A DNA stretch of 64,000 nucleotides from Pseudomonadales bacterium (GTDB lineage: Bacteria > Pseudomonadota > Gammaproteobacteria > Pseudomonadales > DT-91): contig JABSRQ010000007.1 in NCBI GenBank assembly GCA_013215055.1, forward strand, positions 248,001-312,000, in the 5' to 3' direction. How positions within the stretch are numbered: the first letter of the stretch is position 1; every line of letters starts with the position of its first letter. The notes below the pieces were generated by a model. The model saw nothing but the letters and a program-made list of their open reading frames with translations, ran no database searches and was not told where the DNA came from. The position numbers and the translations under genes are program-made. Positions 16,830 through 25,917 of the stretch are shown one piece after another.

Positions 16830-18197
16830 TTATTTCAACGATTTCAATTTTAACGGTACACCGTCACTTGGCTTAGGCAGTGGGAAATAATCTGCTTTAG
16901 GTGCGCCTTTTTGCGTGGTGGTGAAATCATACGTTAATACAAACTGATGCATAAAGGTCTTGGCGACCATCGCAGCAAAGTGCATGCCGATACATTTGTG
17001 AGGACCGCCACCAAAAGGCATATACGCAAATGAATGGCTCTTATGCTCTTGGCGATCTGGTGCAAAACGCTCGGGATCAAAATCATCCGGATTACTCCAG
17101 AATTCAGGCATACGATGGTTATAGGTTGGCGGAATAAAGATAATGGTATTTGCAGGCACATCGCAGCCACCAATCTTACAAGCTTTGATGGTTCTGCGCT
17201 GCATCATTGGAACCGATGGGTGTAAACGTAGAGACTCGTGGAAAACCAGATCCGTCGCAACACGAGAATCTAAATCGTCGTAGCTCAAAAATTCAGAACC
17301 AACTTCGTTCGCCTCATCACGTAAACGCTGCTGCCACTGGGCATCTTTAGCCGTGTAATACACCATATGGCATAAAGCCGAGGTGGTGGTATCGTGCGCG
17401 GCGAATAACAAAAAGACCATTTGATCGATAATATCCTCTTCACCAAACAAATTACCTTCATCATCACGCTCGTTACATAAATACGTTAATGTATCGGTGC
17501 CATCTGTACCTCTGCGCTCACGTACTAACTTACGGAAGAAATCACGTTGATAGGCAATACCATCCTTGCCACGTTTAAATTTACCACCGGGGATTTCTTT
17601 ACGTACAATCGCCGTCAGGCCATCAGAACTTTTCAAAAATGAATCGGCTAAACGCTGGGCTTCTTCGCCGTCTAAATCATCGATACCCACAAATACCTTG
17701 GCCGCCACATCTAATAAGGTCTTTTTCACCGCAGGGAAAAACACAAAGTCTTTTTCGTTTTTGTATTGTTCGATATTACGCTGTAATACCGGGTTCATCA
17801 TATCGATATAGGTGCGCATCGCATCATTTTTAAATGCGCTTTGGAACATCCTACGTAACGGCTTATGATCGGAAAAATCCGACAATAGAATTGTATCCGG
17901 GTACATCGTCGCTAATGTCTTGTCATAACCCATACGCGCCGAGTAGTTTTTATCTCTATCTAAATAGATGGTTTTATAATTATCACCACCCACAATCAAT
18001 AAGCCTTTTTGCTCACCGATGCGGATACGAGAGACTTCACCAAAACGCTTATAGTGATCGTCGATAACATTATGCAGGTCTTTTAATATAGGAATGGCCT
18101 TGCCGATAAAAGGTAGGCCGTATTCACCGGGAATATGATCCAGATTCGTATTGTCATTCTCTTCTAAATAAGAGTTATCAAATGTTGCGGTAGCCAT
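16830..18197 (-). CDS. Soluble cytochrome P450
   Basis: A 455-residue haem-thiolate monooxygenase without a membrane anchor, so a bacterial soluble type needing separate ferredoxin partners; none is encoded nearby. The I-helix oxygen-activation motif AAHDTTTSAL is near 265, the K-helix ESLR near 320 and the haem loop FGGGPHKCIG with ligand Cys402. The long polar N-terminus and overall pattern resemble CYP51/CYP26-like bacterial P450s that act on sterols, terpenes or fatty acids. A single-mismatch FNR box lies about 93 bp upstream and a GGAG ribosome-binding site precedes the start. Part of the AfsA neighbourhood by position; pathway membership is an inference. Confidence 0.92.
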   Translation of the reverse strand: MATATFDNSYLEENDNTNLDHIPGEYGLPFIGKAIPILKDLHNVIDDHYKRFGEVSRIRIGEQKGLLIVGGDNYKTIYLDRDKNYSARMGYDKTLATMYPDTILLSDFSDHKPLRRMFQSAFKNDAMRTYIDMMNPVLQRNIEQYKNEKDFVFFPAVKKTLLDVAAKVFVGIDDLDGEEAQRLADSFLKSSDGLTAIVRKEIPGGKFKRGKDGIAYQRDFFRKLVRERRGTDGTDTLTYLCNERDDEGNLFGEEDIIDQMVFLLFAAHDTTTSALCHMVYYTAKDAQWQQRLRDEANEVGSEFLSYDDLDSRVATDLVFHESLRLHPSVPMMQRRTIKACKIGGCDVPANTIIFIPPTYNHRMPEFWSNPDDFDPERFAPDRQEHKSHSFAYMPFGGGPHKCIGMHFAAMVAKTFMHQFVLTYDFTTTQKGAPKADYFPLPKPSDGVPLKLKSLK

Positions 18198-18283
18198 ATG
18201 CTCTCCTGACGATTCTCATCACGGTGTCTAAATGTTGTTTTTATCGATGAGTCCTACAGTAAAGAGCTTTGGCGTTGCAGACC

Positions 18284-18297
18284 TTGTTCTATATCAA
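18284..18297. promoter_or_regulatory. FNR-type box, P450 side of the divergent region
   Basis: TTGTT-CTAT-ATCAA has one mismatch to TTGAT-N4-ATCAA. It is about 93 bp before the P450 start codon and 78 bp from the hemN-side box. Confidence 0.6.
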
Positions 18298-18361
18298 GTC
18301 ATCGAACATCTGTACGACGATTTTTTGAACAAGTCATAAAAATAAGCTAAGCCAATAAAAC

Positions 18362-18375
18362 TTGATGTAGATCAA
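18362..18375 (+). promoter_or_regulatory. Perfect FNR/Anr box upstream of hemN
   Basis: TTGAT-GTAG-ATCAA is an exact match to the FNR consensus, about 112 bp before the hemN start codon. Anaerobic control of hemN by FNR/Anr is well established in related bacteria. Confidence 0.85.
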
Positions 18376-18480
18376 ATCAAAGACGCGGCGCAGTAATTAC
18401 TCTACAAATAAGCCGAACCGGCGTCAGATCGGCAGGTGAACATTTATTAAAAGCAGTTTTAACAAACTAGCGGAGATTAT

Positions 18481-19884
18481 ATGTCACACTTCCCGGCCCC
18501 ACCGCCAGAAGCCGTTCATTGGGATAAAGCGATTATCGATAAATACGATAGCCGCGGACCACGATATACCTCATATCCTACGGCTTTGGAATTCAACCAG
18601 CTGTTTGATGTAAAAGCCCATGAAGGCGTTCTAGCCGGCTTGCAGGAACATCCTTACGAGTCTCTTTCGATTTATATCCATATCCCATTTTGCCGTGATA
18701 TTTGCTATTACTGCGCCTGTAATAAAGTGGTGACCCGTGATGAAAAACAGGCCGAAACATATTTAGCCTATTTAGAAAAAGAGATGGCTCTGGTTAGCAA
18801 GGCGATGGGCCGTTCACGCAAAGTCACCCAGTTGCATTTAGGCGGAGGCACCCCGACATTTTTATCTTCGGGTCAGTTAACCCGCTTGGTGCATTCACTG
18901 GCACAGAATTTCCATATGGTGGATGACGATTCCCGTGAATACAGCATAGAAATTGATCCCAGAACCGTGAACACCTCCGACCTAGCCTTATTAAAAGGCC
19001 TGGGCTTTAATCGCTTAAGCTTGGGGGTACAAGATTTCAGCCCTAAAGTGCAAAAAGCCATTAACCGCATCAACGATGTGACGCTGGTACGTAACTTAAC
19101 CGTCGCGGCCAGAAGCCTGGGTTATGAATCAATTAACTTTGATTTGATTTATGGCCTGCCCGAACAAACCCCGGCCAGCCTAAAAGAGACGCTGGATCAG
19201 GTGATTGAATTAAACCCCGATAGAATAGCATTCTATAACTACGCACATATGCCTGACCGCTTCACCTCTCAACGCGCCATAGATCGTATGACACTGCCTA
19301 CGGCCGATCAGAAAATCGATATGTTAAACAGTTTATCGGAACAATTATGTGATAACGGTTACCGCTATATCGGCATGGATCACTTTGTAAAACCCACGGA
19401 TAAACTCGCCACCGCGCAGCAACAAGGCCGTTTATTACGTAATTTCCAGGGTTATTCGGTGAGTAAATCTCAGGATTTAATTGGCTTGGGTGTGTCTTCC
19501 ATCAGTGGCTTCCGCCAGGCTTTTGCCCAGAATGAAAAAGACATCCCCGCGTATTATGCGGCGCTGGATAATAATACATTAGCCACCTGCAAGGGCTTGT
19601 TTAAAACTGAAGACGATTTTCGCCGTGAATTTGTTATCATGGCACTTATCTGCAATTTACAGTTAAATTTTGCCGATTGGGAAAAACGATTTCCCGACAA
19701 TTTCTCAGTGTATTTTACTGACGAGTTAGCAGCATTAAAAACCATGGAGCAGGACGATCTGATTAAGATCAGCCAGGATAACATCCATGTTACCAGCAAA
19801 GGACGCTGTTTATTACGAGCCATCTGCATGAATTTTGACGCCTACCATAGCAACCATCTACAATTACACTCCAAGGTGATCTAA
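18481..19884 (+). CDS. hemN: Oxygen-independent coproporphyrinogen III dehydrogenase
   Basis: A 467-residue radical-SAM enzyme that decarboxylates coproporphyrinogen III to protoporphyrinogen IX without oxygen during haem synthesis. The [4Fe-4S] motif C71-x3-C75-x2-C78 lies in FCRDICYYCACN, with the HemN-type extra Cys80. HLGGGTPTFL (SAM-binding glycines) and LSLGVQDF follow. It starts after a GGAG ribosome-binding site, downstream of a perfect FNR box, and is directly abutted by the fnr start codon, so the two form an operon. Confidence 0.97.
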   Translation: MSHFPAPPPEAVHWDKAIIDKYDSRGPRYTSYPTALEFNQLFDVKAHEGVLAGLQEHPYESLSIYIHIPFCRDICYYCACNKVVTRDEKQAETYLAYLEKEMALVSKAMGRSRKVTQLHLGGGTPTFLSSGQLTRLVHSLAQNFHMVDDDSREYSIEIDPRTVNTSDLALLKGLGFNRLSLGVQDFSPKVQKAINRINDVTLVRNLTVAARSLGYESINFDLIYGLPEQTPASLKETLDQVIELNPDRIAFYNYAHMPDRFTSQRAIDRMTLPTADQKIDMLNSLSEQLCDNGYRYIGMDHFVKPTDKLATAQQQGRLLRNFQGYSVSKSQDLIGLGVSSISGFRQAFAQNEKDIPAYYAALDNNTLATCKGLFKTEDDFRREFVIMALICNLQLNFADWEKRFPDNFSVYFTDELAALKTMEQDDLIKISQDNIHVTSKGRCLLRAICMNFDAYHSNHLQLHSKVI

Positions 19885-20687
19885 ATGAAAGCAGCAACAA
19901 CAAATACAGCCCCTGCAGATACCTCTATCATTAAGAAAACCGATACCATGCCCGATGCAACCTGCCCGCATAATAAAGCTATCAGCTGTCTGGATTGCCG
20001 CCTAGGTAAAATCTGCCGGCCGGTTTCATTAAAAGATGACGATATCGTACAGCTGGATGAAATTGTGAAACGTGGGCGTATGCTGAAAAAAGGGGAACAC
20101 CTCTACCGTGCCAATGATAAATTCCACAGTGTGTTTGCGGTACGTTCGGGTTATGTAAAAACCTACCGCCTAACCAAAGATGGTGAAGAACAGATCACCG
20201 GCTTCTATTTTCCCGGTGAAATTGTGGGTTTGGATGGCATCAATCAAAATATTTATACCAATAGCGCCAAAACACTGGAATCGGCAGCGGTCTGTGAAAT
20301 TCCATTTTCCAGATTCCAGATTCCAGATTCCAGGAATTAACCCTGCAAATGCCGCAGCTGCAAACCCATTTTTTCCAGCTGATGAGTCAGGAAATCGCCG
20401 AAGATCAGCTACTCATTACGTTATTAAGCAAAAAAACTGCCGAACAACATTTAGCCACTTTTGTGTTAACAATCTCGGCTCGCAATGCCACCCGCAGTTT
20501 GTCGGCAACCAATCTGCGCCTGCCTATGTCCCGTACCGAGATGGGTAATTACCTAGGTTTAACGGTAGAAACCGTTAGCCGTACCCTCAACCGCTTCGCC
20601 AAAGAAGGCGTGATTAGCCTGGAGCAAAAAGAAGTGGGGATTTTGGATCTCGATAGGTTACGTTTATTAGCCAACCTGGATGAATAA
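19885..20687 (+). pseudogene. fnr: FNR/Anr oxygen-sensing regulator, out of frame through a heptamer repeat
   Basis: An intact-looking FNR gene split into two frames. The first part (19885-20340) carries the [4Fe-4S] ligands Cys35-x2-Cys38-x5-Cys44 and Cys137 (in AVCEIPF), matching E. coli Cys20, 23, 29 and 122 with a constant offset of 15, then runs into TAA inside a run of TTCCAGA repeats. The second part (to 20687) has the dimerisation helix and the HTH with ETVSR, the FNR DNA-recognition residues. Removing two 7-bp units (14 bp) restores a 262-residue FNR in one frame. No other lesion is visible, so this may be phase variation, a recent mutation or a read error. It abuts hemN. Confidence 0.9.
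20307..20333 (+). repeat. Heptanucleotide tandem repeat inside fnr
   Basis: Three full TTCCAGA units plus TTCCAG (3.86 copies). With 1.86 or 4.86 copies the fnr frame is open; with the present count it terminates at 20340. Confidence 0.95.
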
Positions 20688-20711
20688 CATCGCAGATGTT
20701 GCACTACACTA

Positions 20712-20739
20712 AAGCCAGCATTAGTCTGGCTTTTTTTTT
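20712..20739 (+). terminator. Rho-independent terminator of hemN-fnr
   Basis: AAGCCAG/CTGGCTT stem with a 7-nt loop followed by a run of nine T residues counting the stem end. It lies 24 bp after the fnr stop and before the next gene's ribosome-binding site. Confidence 0.9.
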
Positions 20740-20752
20740 GCCTGGAGAGAAT

Positions 20753-21481
20753 ATGTTTAAGTTGAGTCTAGCTTTATTTTTATGCTTCAGCAGCTACGTC
20801 TGCGCCGATCAAGAAGCACATGAGCTGCTAAAAAAAATGGATGAGCTCTACCGCTCAGATAACTCCACATCGATGATGACAATGCAGATAGTCACCCCCA
20901 ACTGGCAACGCACACTGCAGATGAAAAGCTGGACCCGTGGCATGGACGATACCTTTATCCGGGTTTTATCACCCGCCAAGGATAGAGGCGTTGCGACGCT
21001 AAAAATAGACCGCGATATGTGGAATTATTTGCCTAAAATTAACAAGGTCATCAAGGTACCACCCTCGATGATGATGGGCTCATGGATGGGCTCAGACTTC
21101 AGCAATGATGATTTAGTTAGAGAGGTTTCGTTAGTTAAAGAATATACGGTTAAAAAAACCGATGAAGATAAAAGCTGGCGTCTGATACTAACACCCAAGA
21201 AAGAAACCGTGACAGTATGGGCCCGTATCGAGATCGTGATTGAAAAAAAACGTTTATTACCGATAGAGCAAATCTATTTTAATGAAAAAGGTGAACAAGT
21301 CAGAACCATGACATTCTCTGATATCAAAAAATTTGGTGATAGAACCCTGCCCGCCACAATGACGATGCAGCCTTTAAATAAAACCGGCCATAAAACCATC
21401 ATCACCTATGAGACGGCCCAATTTAATACCGTCATTAAAGACAATATATTCACCTTGCGTCATCTGCAAAAACGTTTTTAG
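20753..21481 (+). CDS. Periplasmic LolA-like outer-membrane lipoprotein-sorting protein
   Basis: About 242 residues. ATG 20753 is chosen because it follows GGAGAG and opens a signal peptide (MFKLSLALFLCFSSYVCA); the upstream ATG 20696 lies before the terminator. The mature part has the LolA/LppX-like pattern: initial helix HELLKKMDELYRSDNS, then repeating strands with DTFIRVLSPAKDRGVATL and RTMTFSDIKKFGDRTLPA. Such proteins carry lipid or lipoprotein cargo across the periplasm. It is the first of five genes with two permeases, an ATPase and a predicted barrel, suggesting a transenvelope lipid route. Confidence 0.85.
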   Translation: MFKLSLALFLCFSSYVCADQEAHELLKKMDELYRSDNSTSMMTMQIVTPNWQRTLQMKSWTRGMDDTFIRVLSPAKDRGVATLKIDRDMWNYLPKINKVIKVPPSMMMGSWMGSDFSNDDLVREVSLVKEYTVKKTDEDKSWRLILTPKKETVTVWARIEIVIEKKRLLPIEQIYFNEKGEQVRTMTFSDIKKFGDRTLPATMTMQPLNKTGHKTIITYETAQFNTVIKDNIFTLRHLQKRF

Positions 21482-21498
21482 AGCGGCAGGGAAATAGC

Positions 21499-22731
21499 AT
21501 GTTAACCATTAAACTAGCCTACAGGAATATTCTGCGCCATCGTCGCCGTAGCGCCCTAACGCTGCTAAGCATGGGTGGTGCTTGTTTTTTATTATCTACG
21601 ATGATCTCCATGACCGAGGGCAGTTATAGCAATCTGATCAATCTGTTCACCGGTGATTTTACCGGCCATGTGCAAATTCATCAGGGTAATTATTTACAAC
21701 GCCCCTCGTTATATAAAACCATAAAAAACGTAAACAAGATCATCACCGAGCTGGAAAAAGATGCGCTAGTGATGTCGGTAGCACCACGCATCTTTGCCCC
21801 GTCACTGGCTTATGGCAAAGATAAAACTTTTCCCGCCAAGGTGATTGGAATTGATCCCGCTAGAGAAGCCGCCACCACCCATCTAAGAAATAAAGTACAT
21901 GCCGGTGTTTATTTAAACAACGGACTCACAGATTCTGGATATGCTCCTGCGATGATTACCTACCCGCTGGCTAAAAACTTACATATTAGTTTGGGGGATG
22001 AGTTAGTGCTCATTTCTCAGGGTATAGACGGCTCCATCGCCAATGATATTTTTTTAATCACCGCCATCGTGGGTAAGACCGATTCAGCTGAGGGCATGAA
22101 TATCTATATCAGCTTGAACGCGATGGCTAGTTTCTTAAGCATAACCTCAGAAAACGAAGTACATGAATTAGCCATTAAACTAAAGCATCAAAATTTGGCG
22201 CTAACATTCGCCCAGCAATGGCAGGAAAAACTTACACCTCGCGGCTTAAATGTAGATCCGTGGCAGGTGGTAGAAACCGCCTTTTATAACGGCATGCAGG
22301 TCGACAAAAAAAGTAATTATGTCTCACTCGCGGTGATTATATTTATCGTCTCTATTGGTGTCTTAAATACAGTGTTGATGGGCACTCTGGAACGCACCCG
22401 TGAATTTGGCGTATTAAAAGCTATTGGCACGCAGCCTATCGCTATATTTAAGTTGATCATGCTGGAATCTACCTTTCTGGCTCTGGCCAGCTGTGTCGCG
22501 GGCATGATATTCGCCATGCCGCTTATCTGGTGGTTAAGCCAGGTGGGCTTAACCTTGGCCCAACCTATAGAAATGGGCGGTGTGAAATTTGAAACGATGC
22601 GGGCTGAACTTAATGCCTTCAGTTTCTTCACACCTATTATCGTGATTATTCTCAGCACCTTATTGGTCAGTTTATACCCGGCCATCAGAGCAGCAAGAAT
22701 TTCACCACTACAAGCCCTGCAGGCGGTTTAA
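21499..22731 (+). CDS. ABC transporter permease, FtsX/MacB/LolC type (first)
   Basis: 410 residues with the four-helix MacB/LolCE layout: one N-terminal helix (about 20-42), a large periplasmic domain (about 45-270), then three C-terminal helices (about 280-300, 320-350, 375-400). RTREFGVLKAIGT is the cytoplasmic coupling motif of the FtsX domain. It starts 17 bp after the LolA-like gene and ends one base before the second permease start. Confidence 0.92.
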   Translation: MLTIKLAYRNILRHRRRSALTLLSMGGACFLLSTMISMTEGSYSNLINLFTGDFTGHVQIHQGNYLQRPSLYKTIKNVNKIITELEKDALVMSVAPRIFAPSLAYGKDKTFPAKVIGIDPAREAATTHLRNKVHAGVYLNNGLTDSGYAPAMITYPLAKNLHISLGDELVLISQGIDGSIANDIFLITAIVGKTDSAEGMNIYISLNAMASFLSITSENEVHELAIKLKHQNLALTFAQQWQEKLTPRGLNVDPWQVVETAFYNGMQVDKKSNYVSLAVIIFIVSIGVLNTVLMGTLERTREFGVLKAIGTQPIAIFKLIMLESTFLALASCVAGMIFAMPLIWWLSQVGLTLAQPIEMGGVKFETMRAELNAFSFFTPIIVIILSTLLVSLYPAIRAARISPLQALQAV

Positions 22732-22732
22732 A

Positions 22733-23968
22733 ATGTCTGAACATAATCGTCTGATCAGCCGCTTGGCCAGCCGTAATATCTTCCGTAATACACGCAGAAC
22801 CTTTCTAACCGTATTATTAATTGCCTGTAGCTTGAGCGCATTGTTATTTTCTGACGCACTGATTCGTGGGTCATTACAAACGATGGTCAAGGTGAGTACC
22901 GAAACCTTTTTAGGTCAAGCGCAGATCCATAAACCCGGGTTCAGAGAAAGCCGGGATGTGGATATCTATATCGATGATACTAAAACTTTGTATAAAACTT
23001 TAGATGGCTTAACAGAGATTCAAGCCTACTCACCTAGAACCCTTAGCGGCGGCATGTTTTCTTCTTCTGAAAACGTCTCGTCCGGTATGATTATTGGTAT
23101 CAATCCCGAACAGGAAGCGCAGGTCAGCAAACTAAAACATGTTATGCAACAGGGCATTTATCTCTCGGGTAAAAGCTCAGAGATATTAATTGGATCAGAA
23201 TTAGCCGCATTGTTAGAAATATCACTGGGGGATAGATTGGTTGTCACGGTATCCCAGGCTCATGGTGGTGAATTGTCGCAGGCCTTGTTTCGCATCAGCG
23301 GCATCTTTAAGTTTGGAGATAGAACCTTAGACAGCCAGATGGTGTTTATCAATCTGGCCCAGGGCCAATCACTATTAAATATACGCGGCGTACATGAGGT
23401 GGCTATAAAACTGCAATCGTTAGTCTACGCCAACGATAAAAACCATGCTTTATGGCAAAGCCTGAATAATGATACATGGGAGACTTTAAGCTGGATGGCG
23501 CTGATGCCTCAGCTCAGTGGCATTTTAGCCATGGTGGATTACAGCACCTGGATTATTGCCACGATCATGTTTATTTTAGTTTCTTTAGGTTTAATCAATA
23601 CGATGTTTATGTCCATCTATGAACGCCAAAACGAATTTGGTATTTTATTAGCGATAGGCACCCGGCCCCAGCAACTCTTTTGGCAGATCATTCTCGAAGG
23701 CGGATTTATTGGTCTTATCAGCGTTGCTTTAGGTTCTGTGTTAGGAGGTTTAGGCACATGGTGGGGAGCCAGCAAAGGCTTAAATTATATGCAAGGCCTG
23801 GAGATGGCTGGCACCACGTTTAATGAAGCCATATATTTAGTTGCGGATACTGGCCATTTTATAGCGTTATGTCTGTCTATATTACTGATCACCATTATTG
23901 CCTGCATATATCCGGCGATTCATGCAGCACGCTTAACACCGGCGCATGCCATGCGAAAGTCCCTGTAA
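22733..23968 (+). CDS. ABC transporter permease, FtsX/MacB/LolC type (second)
   Basis: 411 residues with the same topology as the preceding permease, and similar in sequence: N-terminal LASRNIFRNTRRTFLTVLLI and coupling motif NEFGILLAIGTRP. The two are probably a heterodimer like LolC/LolE. It overlaps neither neighbour by more than a few bases and is translationally close-coupled to both. Confidence 0.92.
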   Translation: MSEHNRLISRLASRNIFRNTRRTFLTVLLIACSLSALLFSDALIRGSLQTMVKVSTETFLGQAQIHKPGFRESRDVDIYIDDTKTLYKTLDGLTEIQAYSPRTLSGGMFSSSENVSSGMIIGINPEQEAQVSKLKHVMQQGIYLSGKSSEILIGSELAALLEISLGDRLVVTVSQAHGGELSQALFRISGIFKFGDRTLDSQMVFINLAQGQSLLNIRGVHEVAIKLQSLVYANDKNHALWQSLNNDTWETLSWMALMPQLSGILAMVDYSTWIIATIMFILVSLGLINTMFMSIYERQNEFGILLAIGTRPQQLFWQIILEGGFIGLISVALGSVLGGLGTWWGASKGLNYMQGLEMAGTTFNEAIYLVADTGHFIALCLSILLITIIACIYPAIHAARLTPAHAMRKSL

Positions 23969-23987
23969 CGGCGCAAGAGATAATCTA

Positions 23988-24677
23988 ATGACAACCGTAA
24001 TTGAAACCCAAAACCTTTGCCGCGACTTCGGCGCAGGTGATACCTTAGTTAAGGCGTTAAAAGATAATAACCTGATTATTGAAAAGGGTGAATTCACCGC
24101 CATTATCGGCCCCTCAGGTTCCGGTAAATCCACCCTGCTGCAATTAATCGGCGGCCTAGACAGCCCAACATCCGGTGAGGTAATTTTAGATAATAAAAAC
24201 ATCAGCCATATGAGTGGTACTCAGCTATCTGATTTCCGCCGTGATCATATCGGCTTTATTTTCCAGGCCTATAATTTAATTCCGGTATTATCGGCCAAAG
24301 AAAATATCGAATACATCATGTTGCTTCAGGGTATCTCAGCAGATCAGCGCGCCCATAGGGTAAAAAATATTCTTCACGAAGTCGGTTTGCAGGGCATGGA
24401 AGACCGGTTCCCGGCTCAGCTTTCTGGTGGCCAGCAGCAACGGGTGGCTGTTGCCAGAGCCATGGTTTCACAACCCAGTATTATTCTGGCCGATGAACCC
24501 ACCGCCAACCTGGATTCAAAAACAGGTGCAGCTCTGTTAGATATGATGAAAGAGCTGAATGAAAAAGAACATATGACCTTTGTTTTCTCTACCCATGATC
24601 CGATGATCATGCAAAGAGCCAAACGAATTATTCGACTGGTTGATGGAAAAATTGTTGATGACGAACGGCGTGACTAG
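23988..24677 (+). CDS. ABC transporter ATP-binding protein, LolD/MacB type
   Basis: About 229 residues. Walker A GPSGSGKST, signature LSGGQQQR and Walker B IILADEPT followed by the switch His in STHDP are present. Start ATG 23988 fits the family N-terminus; ATG 23946 would overlap the permease. It energises the two adjacent permeases in a LolCDE-like or MacB-like mechanotransmission complex. Confidence 0.93.
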   Translation: MTTVIETQNLCRDFGAGDTLVKALKDNNLIIEKGEFTAIIGPSGSGKSTLLQLIGGLDSPTSGEVILDNKNISHMSGTQLSDFRRDHIGFIFQAYNLIPVLSAKENIEYIMLLQGISADQRAHRVKNILHEVGLQGMEDRFPAQLSGGQQQRVAVARAMVSQPSIILADEPTANLDSKTGAALLDMMKELNEKEHMTFVFSTHDPMIMQRAKRIIRLVDGKIVDDERRD

Positions 24678-25899
24678 ATTTTTCACTCTGCTTTTAAACT
24701 TTCTGCTCTGCTCTAGCCTCAGCGGCGTTGTTGCGGGTGATGCACGCTTTAATGCCTATTTAAAATCTTATGCCTTAATGCAAGATTCTATAGCCATAGA
24801 TGACCTTGATGAATCGTTAGACAGTAATTTTCAATCTCAAAACGCGCTGCGATTAATAGGCAGCTATTTCTTTTCAAGTGCCTCAAATATAGAAGCACAT
24901 TATGAATTACAGCCTGTATATTTTTCTAATTACAATCCATTTATCGAGTCAGGAAATATTGGCTCAACCATCGCCGTTGGAGCCAATCAATATCGCCTCA
25001 GAGATCTAAACCCAATCTTAGAAAGTTATGGCGATCATATCGTGGTCTTACAAAACCTGGATAGATTAAACTATCGCCATAGCAGTGATGCCGGTGACTT
25101 CACCATGGGCCGTCAGGTTATCTCATTTGGCTCAGCCCGATTTATAAACCCTACCGATATATTTATTCCGTTTTCACTTCAAACCTTAAATCAGGAATAT
25201 CGTATAGGTATCGATGCGATACGTTTTCAGGCCGAGCTTGGCGACTTTGCGGTTTTAGATTCAGGCATCATCGTTGGTGAAGATGCTAAAAAAGAAAATA
25301 GTGCTGCGTTTATACGCGGAAAAAACTCTATTGCCGGTAATGATATCGAAGCCATGGCGATAATGCTTGATGAAGCTACATTGCTAGGCGGAGGCATAGA
25401 ACGAGCGATGGGTGATTTTGGCTTCTGGTTTGAAGCCGCCTATATGTTTTATAGCAGCGAAAATAAAAACTACTTCCGTCTATCTACTGGCAGCGACTAC
25501 GCAATCAATCACGATGTAATTCTGATGCTGGAATATCACTTTAACGGTGCCGGTGAATCCGCCGCAGAGGATTATCTTAATAACATCAACAAACAAGCTT
25601 ATCAAAAATATGGCGTATTTTTGATGGGTGAATATTATCTAATTCCGGCCCTGTCCTGGACCCTATCACCTTTAGTTATCTTTAATGCCAGTGGATTTTT
25701 TAATCTCAATGATAACTCGATATTTTTTAATCTCAGCTCAGAGGTAAGCTGGTCAGATAATCTCTACTCTGATTTTGGCCTCTATCTTTCAGCGGGTGAC
25801 AAGTTTTATTTGAATGCCGATAACAGCGTAATAAGCATAGGCTCAGAATTTGGATATTATCCATTAAGTGCCTATATCAGCCTGCTATATTATTTTTAA
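24658..25899 (+). CDS. Predicted outer-membrane beta-barrel protein
   Basis: About 413 residues; start ATG 24658 overlaps the ATPase stop by 20 bp and leads a signal peptide ending near VVAG. The remainder alternates short amphipathic strands, for example FTMGRQVISFGSARF and LNYRHSSDAGDF, and ends in aromatic SAYISLLYYF, the C-terminal Phe signature for BAM insertion. This resembles porin or DUF1302-type barrels. As the last gene of the transport operon it may be the outer-membrane end of the system. Confidence 0.75.
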   Translation: MTNGVTRFFTLLLNFLLCSSLSGVVAGDARFNAYLKSYALMQDSIAIDDLDESLDSNFQSQNALRLIGSYFFSSASNIEAHYELQPVYFSNYNPFIESGNIGSTIAVGANQYRLRDLNPILESYGDHIVVLQNLDRLNYRHSSDAGDFTMGRQVISFGSARFINPTDIFIPFSLQTLNQEYRIGIDAIRFQAELGDFAVLDSGIIVGEDAKKENSAAFIRGKNSIAGNDIEAMAIMLDEATLLGGGIERAMGDFGFWFEAAYMFYSSENKNYFRLSTGSDYAINHDVILMLEYHFNGAGESAAEDYLNNINKQAYQKYGVFLMGEYYLIPALSWTLSPLVIFNASGFFNLNDNSIFFNLSSEVSWSDNLYSDFGLYLSAGDKFYLNADNSVISIGSEFGYYPLSAYISLLYYF

Positions 25900-25903
25900 G
25901 ACA

Positions 25904-25917
25904 TTGATATCGATCAA
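25904..25917 (+). promoter_or_regulatory. Perfect FNR box before the ompW pseudogene
   Basis: TTGAT-ATCG-ATCAA is an exact consensus match, about 120 bp upstream of the ompW start codon. OmpW is a known FNR-controlled protein in enterobacteria. Confidence 0.75.
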
